DNA of 64,000 nt. It comes from Collinsella aerofaciens. Its GTDB lineage: Bacteria; Actinomycetota; Coriobacteriia; Coriobacteriales; Coriobacteriaceae. A model generated the notes under the pieces. It had not been told where the DNA came from and did no database searches. It saw nothing but the letters and a program-made list of their open reading frames with translations. Both the position numbers and the translations under genes were made by a program. Each line of letters opens with the position of its first letter. Position 1 is the first letter of the stretch. The stretch spans positions 1 through 64,000 of the forward strand of contig NZ_WQPL01000005.1 of NCBI RefSeq assembly GCF_018785245.1, given 5' to 3'. Shown here in pieces: positions 42,195 through 53,226 of the stretch.

Positions 42195-42887
42195 ATGGAA
42201 CAACACCAGCATTATCAGAGCCTGCAAGATCAGGCATACAACGCATTGCGCTCCAAGATCATCTATGCCGAGCTTAGGCCCGGCACACGCCTTTCGGCGA
42301 TTGGTCTGGAAAAGGAGACGGGAATCGGGCGCACGCCCATTCGCGAGTCTTTTGTGCGCTTGCGTGAGCAGGAACTGGTGGAAACGCGTCCCAAAAGCGG
42401 CACCTATGTCTCAAAAATCAGCATGGAGCGCGCCGAGAACGCCTGTTTCTTGCGTGAGAAGCTCGAGAGAAGCGTGCTTATTAAATGCTGTTCGGCTTCC
42501 TCGCCCGAGCAAAAGCAGCGGCTTGAGCAGATTCTTACCGAGTCCGAGTCGCTCGACCATAGCGAAACGCGTCGTTTCTTTGACCTGGACAACCTGTTCC
42601 ATGAGACGTGTTTTGAGATTGCTGGCCGTCACATGTTGTGGGATTGGATGAAGAGCATCAACACGCATTTTGAGCGATACAACTGGTTGCGTATGGTGTC
42701 GCAGGATTTGGATTGGGAGCCGATTCGTCGTCAGCACCGTCGGATTTTGGAGGCCATTAAGGAAGGCGACACCGATACGGCGAGCTATCTGGCAGAGACG
42801 CACTTGCACCTGATGCCCGAGGAGCAGGGCCCGGTTATCGCCCTGCATCCCGACTATTTTGAGCTGTCTAAAGACTCGTCTATTTAG
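42195..42887 (+). CDS. GntR-family regulator, FadR/FCD subfamily
   Basis: The 230-residue protein has an N-terminal winged helix (LRPGTRLSAIGLEKETGIGR, then TPIRESFVRLREQELVETRP) and an all-helical FCD ligand domain (about 80-215) with His/Asp residues suited to metal and organic-acid binding (FFDLDNLFHETCFEIAGRH). The ATG with GAGGG upstream starts the protein just before its DNA-binding helix; an earlier ATG at 42153 is less likely. No target operon is adjacent. Confidence 0.87.
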   Translation: MEQHQHYQSLQDQAYNALRSKIIYAELRPGTRLSAIGLEKETGIGRTPIRESFVRLREQELVETRPKSGTYVSKISMERAENACFLREKLERSVLIKCCSASSPEQKQRLEQILTESESLDHSETRRFFDLDNLFHETCFEIAGRHMLWDWMKSINTHFERYNWLRMVSQDLDWEPIRRQHRRILEAIKEGDTDTASYLAETHLHLMPEEQGPVIALHPDYFELSKDSSI

Positions 42888-43012
42888 CCCATCATCGCAT
42901 CTGCTCGAGACGCAAAAACGACGCTGCTCACCTACAGCGTTTTGCAACCGAGATTTTTAAAAAAATGCCTAAAATGGCTCAGACCGCCGACAATTGGGAA
43001 ACGGGGTGCGTT

Positions 43013-44035
43013 ATGGCGCAGATGAGAATCAAGGACATTGCCGCCGAGGCGGGCGTGAGCCCGGCCACGGTCTCGCGCTATCTCAACAACCGCCCCGGGC
43101 AAATGACCGAGGAAACCCGTGCTCGCATCGCGGCGGTTATCGAGCGCACCGGCTATCGCCCACGTGCCGCCGCGCGCAATCTACGCAGCTCGCGCACCAA
43201 CCTCATCGGCGTGATCCTGGCCGACATCGCCAACCCGTTCTCGAGCGCCATGCTCGAGGGCCTTTCCGCCAGCGCCGCGGCGCGCGGCTGCTCGCTCATG
43301 ACGGCCATTAGCGGCAACGATCCCGCCAAGGAGGCCGAGTCGCTCACCAGACTTATCGATGCCGGCGTGGACGGTCTGGTCGTCAACACCTGCGGAGGCA
43401 ATGACGAGGCGATCGCCGCGGCAGCGGGACGTCTGCCCGTCGTGCTGCTCGACCGCGACGTTGCCGACGGCGGTGTTGACCTGGTGACATCTAACAACCG
43501 TGAGCTGGTCGCCGGCTTGGTAGACGCCTTGGCAGCTGCGGGCAGCGAGCGTCTGTGCCTGCTCACCGAGGCAAGCGACGATAGCCCCGTGCGTCGAGAG
43601 CGCGCCGAGGCCTTTGCCGACGAGCTTTCGCGCCGCGGCCTTGCGGGCGAGGTCGTCACCCTGGCCGACGGTGGCGCCACGGGCGTCGGTCGCTTGGACG
43701 AGACCATCCGCGGCTATGCAGGCAAAAAGCTCGGCCTCATTGCCGTCAACGGCCTGGTTTTCCTGCGTCTGACCGAGGCGCTGGCGCAGCTTGGTCCCTC
43801 GCTGCCGGCGGGTCTCAAGATCGCAACGTTTGACGACTATCCCTGGAATCACGTGCTCTTTGGCGGCGTGACCACGGCCGCGCAAGACACCCTTACCATT
43901 GCCGAGCGCGTGGTCGAGCGCCTGTCCGAGCGCATCGACGTCGTCACCACCACGGTGGGCGAGGCCGCAAAGCTCGCCCCCAAGCGTATCGAGGTCCCCG
44001 GCCACATCGAACACCGCGCCTCAACCTCGCGCTAG
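43013..44035 (+). CDS. LacI-family transcriptional regulator
   Basis: The 340-residue protein has the LacI helix-turn-helix (IKDIAAEAGVSPATVSRYL), hinge (YRPRAAARNLRSSRTNLIGV) and periplasmic-binding-protein-like sugar domain (ADIANPFSSAMLEGL to the end). The pattern recalls KdgR-type regulators of hexuronate use. The preferred ATG follows ACGGGG. There is no sugar operon next to it; glnA follows after 134 bp in the same direction. Confidence 0.88.
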   Translation: MAQMRIKDIAAEAGVSPATVSRYLNNRPGQMTEETRARIAAVIERTGYRPRAAARNLRSSRTNLIGVILADIANPFSSAMLEGLSASAAARGCSLMTAISGNDPAKEAESLTRLIDAGVDGLVVNTCGGNDEAIAAAAGRLPVVLLDRDVADGGVDLVTSNNRELVAGLVDALAAAGSERLCLLTEASDDSPVRRERAEAFADELSRRGLAGEVVTLADGGATGVGRLDETIRGYAGKKLGLIAVNGLVFLRLTEALAQLGPSLPAGLKIATFDDYPWNHVLFGGVTTAAQDTLTIAERVVERLSERIDVVTTTVGEAAKLAPKRIEVPGHIEHRASTSR

Positions 44036-44109
44036 CCGCTCGTTCGCAACCGCCTGCTCGCGCACGTTTTTTGAGCGCTTGATACGCTTTAACCCTGCGG
44101 AAACATTTT

Positions 44110-44130
44110 TCTGCGATAGTATCTGCGATA
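44110..44130 (+). promoter_or_regulatory. Direct repeat TCTGCGATA in the glnA promoter
   Basis: Two identical 9-mers are spaced with a 12-bp period, overlapping TAGTAT and followed by TATAGA. OmpR-type regulators bind such direct repeats. It lies 40 bp before glnA. Confidence 0.5.
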
Positions 44131-44169
44131 TAGACCAGTCGAAACCCGCCCGAAAGAAAGGGGAGCGAC

Positions 44170-45507
44170 ATGAACCAGCAGAACATCGATTACGTACTCC
44201 GCTCCGTAGAGCAGCGTGACATCCGCTTTGTGCGTCTGTGGTTTGTCGACATTCTCGGCCGCCTCAAGAACTTTGCCATTAGCCCCGAGGACCTCGAGGT
44301 CGCTTTTGAGGAGGGTATTGGCTTTGACGGCTCCGCCATCGAGGGCTTTGCCACGCCCGAGGAAGCCGACATGCTCGCATTCCCCGATGCTTCGACCTTC
44401 CAGATTCTGCCGTGGCGCCCGAGCCACAACGGCGTCGCCCGCGTGTTCTGCGACGTGTGCACTCCCGATCGCAAGCCATTTGCCGGCGACCCGCGAGATG
44501 CCCTGCGCCGCATGTTCCACAAGGCCGAGAAGGCTGGCTATCTGCTTAACGTGGGCGCCGAGCTGGAGTACTACTACTTCCCCGACGAGCACACCCCCGA
44601 GCCGCTCGACAACGTGGGCTACTTCGATCTTTCGGTGAGCGATGCCGCTCGCGACCTGCGCCGCAACACGGTCCTCACGCTCGAGAAGATGTCCGTGCCC
44701 GTGGAGTACACCTTCCACGCCGCCGGCCGCTCGCAGCACGGCATGAGTCTGCGCCACGCCGAGGCCCTGAGCATGTCCGACGCCATCACCACGGCCAAAC
44801 TCATCATTAAGCAGCAGGCCTACGAGAGCGGTTGCCACGCCTCCTTTATGCCCAAGCCGTTGGCAGGCGAGGACGGCAGTGCTATGTTCCTGTGCCAGTC
44901 GCTATTCGACCACGACGGCAACAACGTCTTTTGGGGCGAGGACGACGAGAGATACCATCTCTCCGACATCGCCAAACACTACATGGCCGGTATCCTGGCG
45001 CACGCGCGCGAGATCAGCGCCATCACCAACCCCACGGTCAACTCCTACAAGCGCATTACTACCGGCGGCGACTCCGTGCCGCAGTACGCCACGTGGGGCC
45101 TGCGCAACCGCGCGAGCATGGTCCGCATCCCGGTCTACAAGCCCGGCAAGCAACTGTCCACGCGCATCGAGCTTCGCAGTCCCGACCCCATGGCCAACCC
45201 GTATCTGGTCAACGCCGTCACGCTGGCGGCTGGTCTTGACGGCATCGAGCGCAAGCTGGAGCTCCCGCCCGAGGCCACGGCCGAGACGCTCAAGCTCACC
45301 GACCGTCAGATGGTCGAGGCCGGCTACACGCCGCTGCCGCGCTCGCTCAAAGAGGCGCTCGACGTGTTTGAGGACTCGCAGTTTATGAAGGATGCCCTCG
45401 GCGAGCACATCCACAGCTTCTTCCTCAAAAAGAAGCGCGCCGAGTGGCATAAGTTTGAGTCTACGATCACCGAGTGGGAGATTAAGCACTACCTGGCGAA
45501 CTCCTAA
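44170..45507 (+). CDS. glnA: Glutamine synthetase, type I
   Basis: It makes glutamine from glutamate, ammonia and ATP in a dodecamer. It is 445 residues, the short GSI-alpha length of Bacillus and Clostridium that lacks the adenylylation site of long GSI-beta enzymes. Visible signatures are FVDILGRLKNFAI, the metal-site GAELEYYYF, the ATP-loop KPLAGEDGSAMF (with the usual N/H-G-S-G replaced by EDGSA), NPTVNSYKRITTGG and the C-terminal RSPDPMANPYL. The start is an ATG with AAAGGGG. An atypical response regulator follows after 50 bp. Confidence 0.95.
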   Translation: MNQQNIDYVLRSVEQRDIRFVRLWFVDILGRLKNFAISPEDLEVAFEEGIGFDGSAIEGFATPEEADMLAFPDASTFQILPWRPSHNGVARVFCDVCTPDRKPFAGDPRDALRRMFHKAEKAGYLLNVGAELEYYYFPDEHTPEPLDNVGYFDLSVSDAARDLRRNTVLTLEKMSVPVEYTFHAAGRSQHGMSLRHAEALSMSDAITTAKLIIKQQAYESGCHASFMPKPLAGEDGSAMFLCQSLFDHDGNNVFWGEDDERYHLSDIAKHYMAGILAHAREISAITNPTVNSYKRITTGGDSVPQYATWGLRNRASMVRIPVYKPGKQLSTRIELRSPDPMANPYLVNAVTLAAGLDGIERKLELPPEATAETLKLTDRQMVEAGYTPLPRSLKEALDVFEDSQFMKDALGEHIHSFFLKKKRAEWHKFESTITEWEIKHYLANS

Positions 45508-45557
45508 TCGCGCTGGCTTGTTCCAGTACGGTTGAGCTCATTTCTTTGGAGGCCGAT

Positions 45558-46220
45558 ATGTCCGAAAAGAGTGCCCTGTTCATGGCGCGCACGACGCGCT
45601 TCCACGAGTTTGCCCGCAGCTTGACGACCACCCTGGGTGTCGAGGTGAGTCTGGCCACCCCTGATTCGCCGACTGCGGCGCACGACTTTGACCTGCTGAT
45701 TCTCGATTCCGATGGCATCCGCAGCGACCGCATCGATCAGATTGCCAAATGGCTCGACGACCGCGGCGGCGTTCCCATGCTGGTGATCGTCGACGACGAG
45801 GCGCTCGGTACCTTGCGTCTGCCGAACCACGCGCATGCCGACTTTGTATGCCCCACGGCGACGCCCAACGAGCTCAAGGCTCGTGCGCAGCGCCTGATGG
45901 GCGAGGAGGAGACCGTCGCCGCCGACGATGTGCTCAATATCGATAACCTCGAGATCAACTTGGCAACCTACCAGGTGACGCTCGATAACGAGCCCATCGA
46001 CCTGACGCTGATGGAGTACTCGCTGCTGAGCTTTTTGGCGACGCATCCCAACCGCGCCTACAGCCGCGAAGTGCTGCTGCACCGCGTGTGGGGCTTTGAG
46101 TACTGCGGCGGCACGCGCACCGTCGACGTGCACATTCGACGCATTCGCTCCAAGGTGGGCCCGCAGATCGCGGCACACATCACCACCGTCCGCGGCGTGG
46201 GCTATCTGTTTAAGGACTAG
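45558..46220 (+). CDS. Atypical OmpR-family regulator, GlnR-like
   Basis: The 220-residue protein has a degenerate receiver (1-115) and an intact winged helix (about 125-220: LTLMEYSLLSFLATHPNRAY, VDVHIRRIRSKVG). An Asp50 is present in LLILDSDG, but the acidic pair that should follow beta 1 is missing and the conserved Lys is replaced in FVCPTATP. No kinase gene is near. Actinobacterial GlnR has the same orphan, phosphorylation-independent plan and controls nitrogen genes; adjacency to glnA supports that role. RBS TTTGGAGG at 5 bp. Confidence 0.78.
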   Translation: MSEKSALFMARTTRFHEFARSLTTTLGVEVSLATPDSPTAAHDFDLLILDSDGIRSDRIDQIAKWLDDRGGVPMLVIVDDEALGTLRLPNHAHADFVCPTATPNELKARAQRLMGEEETVAADDVLNIDNLEINLATYQVTLDNEPIDLTLMEYSLLSFLATHPNRAYSREVLLHRVWGFEYCGGTRTVDVHIRRIRSKVGPQIAAHITTVRGVGYLFKD

Positions 46221-46224
46221 ATTT

Positions 46225-46261
46225 CCACCACAAAGGGGACAGGCACCTTCGTGGTGGTTTT
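46225..46261 (+). terminator. GGGACAGG-loop hairpin, copy 2
   Basis: CCACCACAAAG and CTTCGTGGTGG (one mismatch) hold loop GGGACAGGCAC; TTTTGA follows. It lies 4 bp after the regulator stop and can act as terminator. Confidence 0.7.
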
Positions 46262-46373
46262 GACGCAGGCCGGGTCCTTTTGGGTCTGCAGCAGAACTTA
46301 AGCCTTCCTAAAAGATTGCGTTCTCATACACGTTCGCCCGCATATTGGGGTACAACTCAACGTGAACAATGAT

Positions 46374-46400
46374 GGCCCGCCACATGTTTGGCGGGCCTTT
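46374..46400 (+). terminator. Terminator-like hairpin in the htrA leader
   Basis: GGCCCGCC and GGCGGGCC form a perfect 8-bp stem with an 8-nt loop followed by TTT, only 27 nt before the htrA ATG. If htrA is transcribed from upstream, this is an attenuator. Confidence 0.5.
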
Positions 46401-46426
46401 GGTTATTAGACGAAAGGATCGCAGCT

Positions 46427-47899
46427 ATGAGCGAGAACGATTCCCAGCGTCCCCAGGACGCTGGCAACGCCGGCGAGACCCAGCAGCAGCCGCGTGTGCA
46501 GGTGGAGTCGACGCCTGCCGGCAGCAACATTCCCTACGTGCAGGCCTACGACACGCAGACCGGCAAGCCGCTGGGCGGTGCGCAGGTCGTGAACAAGCAC
46601 ACGGTGGTCAAGACCAAGACCAAAAAGCTGCCGATCTTTATTACAGCGCTTGCCGGCTGCGCCTGCGGAGCCTTGCTGGTCATTGCGCTCATTATGAGCG
46701 GCACGCTCGATATCGGTGGCGGCAAGAATGCCGTGACGGCGAGCGCATCTGGCTCGTCGACGCAAAAGATTACGATCGACTCCGAGGACACCACGCTGGC
46801 CGAGGCCGTTTCTGCCAAGGCATTGCCCTCTGTGGTTTCCATTACCGCCACTTCGAGCGGCAGCCAGAATGGCTCGCTTTCGCAGTCTGCCGACGAGTCG
46901 GACAGCTCGGGCAGCGTCGGCTCGGGCGTGGTGCTCGATACCGAGGGCCACATCCTTACCAACAACCACGTGGTCGACGGCTATGACCAGTACGTGGTGA
47001 CCATGGACGACGGCACCACCTACGAGGCCGAGTTCGTGGGCAACGACGCCTCGAGCGACCTGGCCGTCATCAAGCTCAAGGATGCCGATGCCTCCAAGCT
47101 CACGCCGATCGAGATCGGTGACTCCTCCAAGCTCAACGTGGGTGAGTGGGTCATGGCGATCGGCTCGCCGTTCGGCAACGAGCAGTCTGTTTCCACGGGC
47201 ATTGTGTCGGCGCTGTATCGCTCCACGGCCATGAGCTCTACCAGTGGCAACACCATCTATGCCAACATGATCCAGACCGATGCCGCCATCAACCCGGGCA
47301 ACTCCGGCGGCGCGCTCGTCAACGACAATGGCGAGCTTGTGGGTATTAACTCGCTCATCGAGAGCTATTCGGGCTCCAGCTCGGGCGTGGGCTTTGCCAT
47401 TCCGGTTAACTACGCCAAGAACATTGCCGACCAGATTATCGACGGCAAGACGCCGGTGCATCCGTACATGGGCGCTACGCTTTCGAGCGTCAACGCGCTC
47501 AACGCCCGCACCAACAAGCTGAGCACCGATAGCGGCGCGTATGTGGCGAGCGTCGTCGAGGACGGTCCTGCTGCCAAGGCCGGCATTCAGGAGGGCGACG
47601 TCATCACCAAGCTGGGCGATGACGAGATCACGAGCGCCGATGGCCTGATCATCGCACTGCGCAGCCACGAGGTGGGCGAGAAGGTCGAGATCACGCTCGT
47701 GCGCGGCAAGGAAGAGAAGAAGGTCACCGTCGAGCTGGGCTCCGATGAGGAGCTGCAGAACCAGCAGCAGGACGACAGCGCGACCGACACCGGCAACGGC
47801 GGTATTACCGATGAGCAGCTGCGCCAGTATCTGGAGGAGCTGTTGGGCCAGCAGGGCCAGGGCCAGGGCCAGGGTCAAGGCTACGGTCAGGGTTTCTAA
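46427..47899 (+). CDS. HtrA/DegP-type serine protease with PDZ domain
   Basis: This membrane-anchored quality-control protease of the cell surface has 490 residues. A polar cytoplasmic N-terminus is followed by a membrane helix (about 68-90), then the trypsin-like domain with His181 (TNNHVVDG), Asp211 (SSDLAVIKL) and Ser293 (NPGNSGGALV). A PDZ domain spans about 370-455, and the tail ends in Gln-Gly repeats (QGQGQGQGYG). The ATG follows AAAGGATC. Plan and anchoring match S1C proteases such as B. subtilis HtrA. Confidence 0.93.
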   Translation: MSENDSQRPQDAGNAGETQQQPRVQVESTPAGSNIPYVQAYDTQTGKPLGGAQVVNKHTVVKTKTKKLPIFITALAGCACGALLVIALIMSGTLDIGGGKNAVTASASGSSTQKITIDSEDTTLAEAVSAKALPSVVSITATSSGSQNGSLSQSADESDSSGSVGSGVVLDTEGHILTNNHVVDGYDQYVVTMDDGTTYEAEFVGNDASSDLAVIKLKDADASKLTPIEIGDSSKLNVGEWVMAIGSPFGNEQSVSTGIVSALYRSTAMSSTSGNTIYANMIQTDAAINPGNSGGALVNDNGELVGINSLIESYSGSSSGVGFAIPVNYAKNIADQIIDGKTPVHPYMGATLSSVNALNARTNKLSTDSGAYVASVVEDGPAAKAGIQEGDVITKLGDDEITSADGLIIALRSHEVGEKVEITLVRGKEEKKVTVELGSDEELQNQQQDDSATDTGNGGITDEQLRQYLEELLGQQGQGQGQGQGYGQGF

Positions 47900-47925
47900 C
47901 GAGCCGTATCGCATATATCGAAACC

Positions 47926-47965
47926 AGAGGGGCTGTCCCATCAACGCGGGACAGCCCCTCTTTTC
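47926..47965 (+). terminator. Intrinsic terminator of htrA
   Basis: AGAGGGGCTGTCCC and its exact complement form a 14-bp stem with an 8-nt loop, then TTTT. Confidence 0.92.
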
Positions 47966-47970
47966 TTATT

Positions 47971-47999
47971 GATCCGTTGGGGACGGAGGAAAACGGATC
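47971..47999 (+). repeat. GATCCGTT hairpin with GGGGACGGAGGA loop
   Basis: GATCCGTT and AACGGATC pair around GGGGACGGAGGAA. The loop and ends match the arms of palindrome 20933-20994. Confidence 0.65.
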
Positions 48000-48035
48000 A
48001 CTTGTGGCTGGCATGAGGCCTGGTTCGTAATGGTC

Positions 48036-50576
<2,541 letters not shown>

Positions 50577-50600
50577 CGCATCGATAACCAAATTGAAGAT

Positions 50601-50643
50601 CCGCCCGGAAAGCATGATTGAACTGCCTTCCGGGCGGTTCTTA
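50601..50643 (+). terminator. Terminator between ligA and merR (probably both directions)
   Basis: CCGCCCGGAA and TTCCGGGCGG form a 10-bp stem with an inner GCA/TGC pair block; TTCTTATTT follows on the plus strand. It ends 4 bp before the merR stop on the other strand. Confidence 0.7.
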
Positions 50644-51489
50644 TTTGGACGGGGCAACCGGCACCGTGATCTGCGTCACGTAGGTCGCTGGGTCGTCGCT
50701 GATGATGTCATCGATAAGGGCAATCTCGCGTGAGGGACCGGCGGGTGTCAGGCCTTGCTCGCGCATATAGCCGAGTAGCTGCTCATAGCGCGGGCCTGCT
50801 TGCCCGTGCGTGCCGCGGAAGCTTATGGTCAGGCAGCGCGCGGCGGGTCGCGTCTCGACGTCGCCCATGTACTCATCGGTGTCATCGAGCAGCAAAAAGA
50901 CCTCGTCGTAGCCATCAAAGTCGCCGGCGGCCAGGCGCTCGGCGCCAATCCCGACGCCCAAGTTGCCCAGGAAGACAAAGGTCTCGTGCTGGCCCTTCTG
51001 CAGTTGACGAATTTGCCACTCCAATGCATAGGCGTCGGTGGGGTTGACGCGTTCACGCAACACGGCGCAGCGGAGCTCGGGCGCATCGATTGTGCAAATG
51101 GTGTCGAGCTCGGTGTTCAGGGCATCGTGCAGCAGGGCAAGCCGGTTATCGATCTTGCGCGACACGCGCTCCAGCTCTCGGCGCTTGCGCTCGATGAGCT
51201 CCTGCTGCTGAGCCAGCTGCCGCTGCATAAGGTCCACATCGCGCGTGGTCACAAACTCACGGATCTGCGCCAACGGCAAGTCGAGAACACGCAGGTGGCT
51301 GATGGTGTTGAGGGTGGAGAGCTGCCGCGATCCGTAGTAGCGATATCCACTTGCCGGATCGATGTGCGCCGGGTCCAGCAAGCCCATCTGCTCGTAATGA
51401 CGTAGCGTCCCCACGCTCAGGTTAAACAAGCGCGCAACTTCGCCAATGCGGAGCAGGCCCTCAGTATGTTCAGTTGGCGAGTCGGTCAC
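50641..51489 (-). CDS. MerR-family regulator with effector-binding domain
   Basis: The 282-residue protein has the MerR winged helix (LRIGEVARLFNLSVGTLRHY, then YEQMGLLDP and YRYYG), a long dimerization helix (about 85-125) and a GyrI-like effector domain (about 130-275), as in the multidrug regulators BmrR and BltR. It lies 54 bp downstream of the MATE exporter gene on the same strand. The MerR-type promoter at 52931-52961 is its likely target, giving drug-induced export and autoregulation. Confidence 0.9.
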   Translation of the reverse strand: MTDSPTEHTEGLLRIGEVARLFNLSVGTLRHYEQMGLLDPAHIDPASGYRYYGSRQLSTLNTISHLRVLDLPLAQIREFVTTRDVDLMQRQLAQQQELIERKRRELERVSRKIDNRLALLHDALNTELDTICTIDAPELRCAVLRERVNPTDAYALEWQIRQLQKGQHETFVFLGNLGVGIGAERLAAGDFDGYDEVFLLLDDTDEYMGDVETRPAARCLTISFRGTHGQAGPRYEQLLGYMREQGLTPAGPSREIALIDDIISDDPATYVTQITVPVAPSK

Positions 51490-51543
51490 AGGACCGCTCC
51501 TTTCAATAGGGTCGGGGAGGGGCGCCAGACTCGCGTCGCCCCG

Positions 51544-52890
51544 CTACGCTGCCAACTTGTCAAAAGCCCCGCGCCGGTTGAGCACGGTAAACGCGACAAC
51601 ACAGATGACTGCCGACAAAATCGATCCGCACGGCGAAGCGATGCCCATGGGAAACAGCGTGTCGGAATAGGCGTTTGACAGCAGCCACGCGCCCGGCACG
51701 CGAATGAGCGCCACGGCCAGCACGTTGTGCGCAAAGCCGATGTAGCTCTTGCCGTACGCAGCGAAAAAGCCGCTAAAGCAAATGTGGATGCCGGCAAAGA
51801 TTGCATCGAAAATATAGCTGTGCATATAGCCGGTACCGGCGGCGACCACCGCGGGGTCCTTGGCAAAAAAGCCGATAAACGCCGGCGCCACCAGCCACAT
51901 CAGCACCGTGATCAGGCAGCCGTACAACACCGAGATCGTCATGGCGTCCTTGAGCGCCTGACGTGCACGGTCGCCCTTGCCTGCTCCGGCGTTTTGCGCC
52001 GTGAGCGCGCTGACGGTGGCGCCCATGGAACTCGGCACAATGAACAAAAAGCTGATCATCTTCTCGACCAGGCCCACGGCGGCGGCGTCGACGAGCCCTC
52101 GATGGTTGGCGATGACGGTGATAAACATAAACGCCACCTGGATGCAGCCGTCCTGCACGGCCACAGGCACGCCGATCTTAAGAATGCTGCCGAGCACCTC
52201 GGGCTGGGGGCGCAGGTCGCTGCGCTTAACGTGGATGTTCGTGCGGCGGCTCTTGAGCCACACGAGCGCGAGGACAACGCTTGCCGTCTGGGCGGTTACT
52301 GTGCCGAGTGCCGCACCCACGGGGCCGAGCCCCATGTGGCCGATAAACAGAAAGTCGAGCGCGATGTTGATGATGCATGCCACGCCAATCACGTACATGG
52401 GCGAGCGCGAATCGCCCAGCCCGCGAAAGATGGCCGAGAGAATGTTATATGCGGCGATAAAGGGAATGCCCATAAAGCAGATACGCAGGTAGGCGGAGGT
52501 GCCTTCGACCGCCTCGGCCGGCGTGCCAATGAGTGCCACGATTTGCGGGCACAGCGCGAGCAGGACAGCGGCCAGCACCACCGAGACGCCCATAAAGAGC
52601 GTGATGGTGTTACCGATGGCGGTCTCGGCGCGGTCAAACCGACGCGAGCCCACGGCGTGGCCGACGATGACCGTCGTTCCCATGGCCAGGCCCACGAGCG
52701 TCACGGTAATGATATAGAGCGTCTGCGCGCCATTGCCTACGGCGGTGATGCCGGCAGCGCCGCTAAACTGCCCCATCATGTACAGGTCGGCCATACCGTA
52801 GAGCATCTGCAAAAAGTACGAGAGCATATAGGGCAGGGCAAAGACCGCGATGGTCTTAAGGACATTGCCGCGTGTGAGGTCGTGTTCCAT
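51544..52890 (-). CDS. MATE-family multidrug efflux transporter
   Basis: This 448-residue membrane protein with twelve helices in two MATE repeats starts TIAVFALPYMLSYFLQMLYG and includes ITAVGNGAQTL, GLGDSRSPMYV and GATVSALTAQNAGAGK. It exports cationic drugs by Na+ or H+ exchange. It is the first gene of a two-gene operon with merR. RBS AGAAAGC is modest. Confidence 0.92.
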   Translation of the reverse strand: MEHDLTRGNVLKTIAVFALPYMLSYFLQMLYGMADLYMMGQFSGAAGITAVGNGAQTLYIITVTLVGLAMGTTVIVGHAVGSRRFDRAETAIGNTITLFMGVSVVLAAVLLALCPQIVALIGTPAEAVEGTSAYLRICFMGIPFIAAYNILSAIFRGLGDSRSPMYVIGVACIINIALDFLFIGHMGLGPVGAALGTVTAQTASVVLALVWLKSRRTNIHVKRSDLRPQPEVLGSILKIGVPVAVQDGCIQVAFMFITVIANHRGLVDAAAVGLVEKMISFLFIVPSSMGATVSALTAQNAGAGKGDRARQALKDAMTISVLYGCLITVLMWLVAPAFIGFFAKDPAVVAAGTGYMHSYIFDAIFAGIHICFSGFFAAYGKSYIGFAHNVLAVALIRVPGAWLLSNAYSDTLFPMGIASPCGSILSAVICVVAFTVLNRRGAFDKLAA

Positions 52891-52930
52891 GGGCGGGGCT
52901 TTCTGGCTGGGTTTGTTTCCGTACCAGTGT

Positions 52931-52961
52931 AGTGAAAACCCTACAACGATTGTAGAGTCAA
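52931..52961 (-). promoter_or_regulatory. MerR-type promoter and operator of the MATE-merR operon
   Basis: On the minus strand TTGACT (-35) and TTCACT (-10) are 19 bp apart, the over-long spacer typical of MerR control. The spacer contains the perfect dyad CTACAA-TCG-TTGTAG. The start codon lies about 40 nt downstream. Confidence 0.85.
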
Positions 52962-53060
52962 GGATTGTGTTGGCAGTGGGGCGAAATAAGTGAGCCTGTA
53001 TTCATTTCCATTTGAATACGGGCATGCGCCGCGTAGGCTTAGCGCCCCTCACCTCGCCTC

Positions 53061-53125
53061 AAACCATCACAACATTCGACGTTTTTTGCCAAAAACGGGA
53101 AAAGCATCGAATGTTGTGATGGTTT
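53061..53125. repeat. 65-bp TCACAACATTCGA palindrome, copy 1
   Basis: Perfect 19-bp arms (AAACCATCACAACATTCGA) enclose 27 nt with CGTTTTTTGCCAAAAACGG. Copies 2 and 3 are at 54303 and 58411. The other 100 bp before the nuclease-like gene show no further feature. Confidence 0.9.
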
Positions 53126-53226
53126 TTCTGCCACTCGATCGGGTGGAATCGCTTTCTTGCGCACGAAGGTGTGCGGACCCGTGGGCAGGGGAATAAGGTT
53201 GGTTATCCGACTCCATTGGAGGGCTC

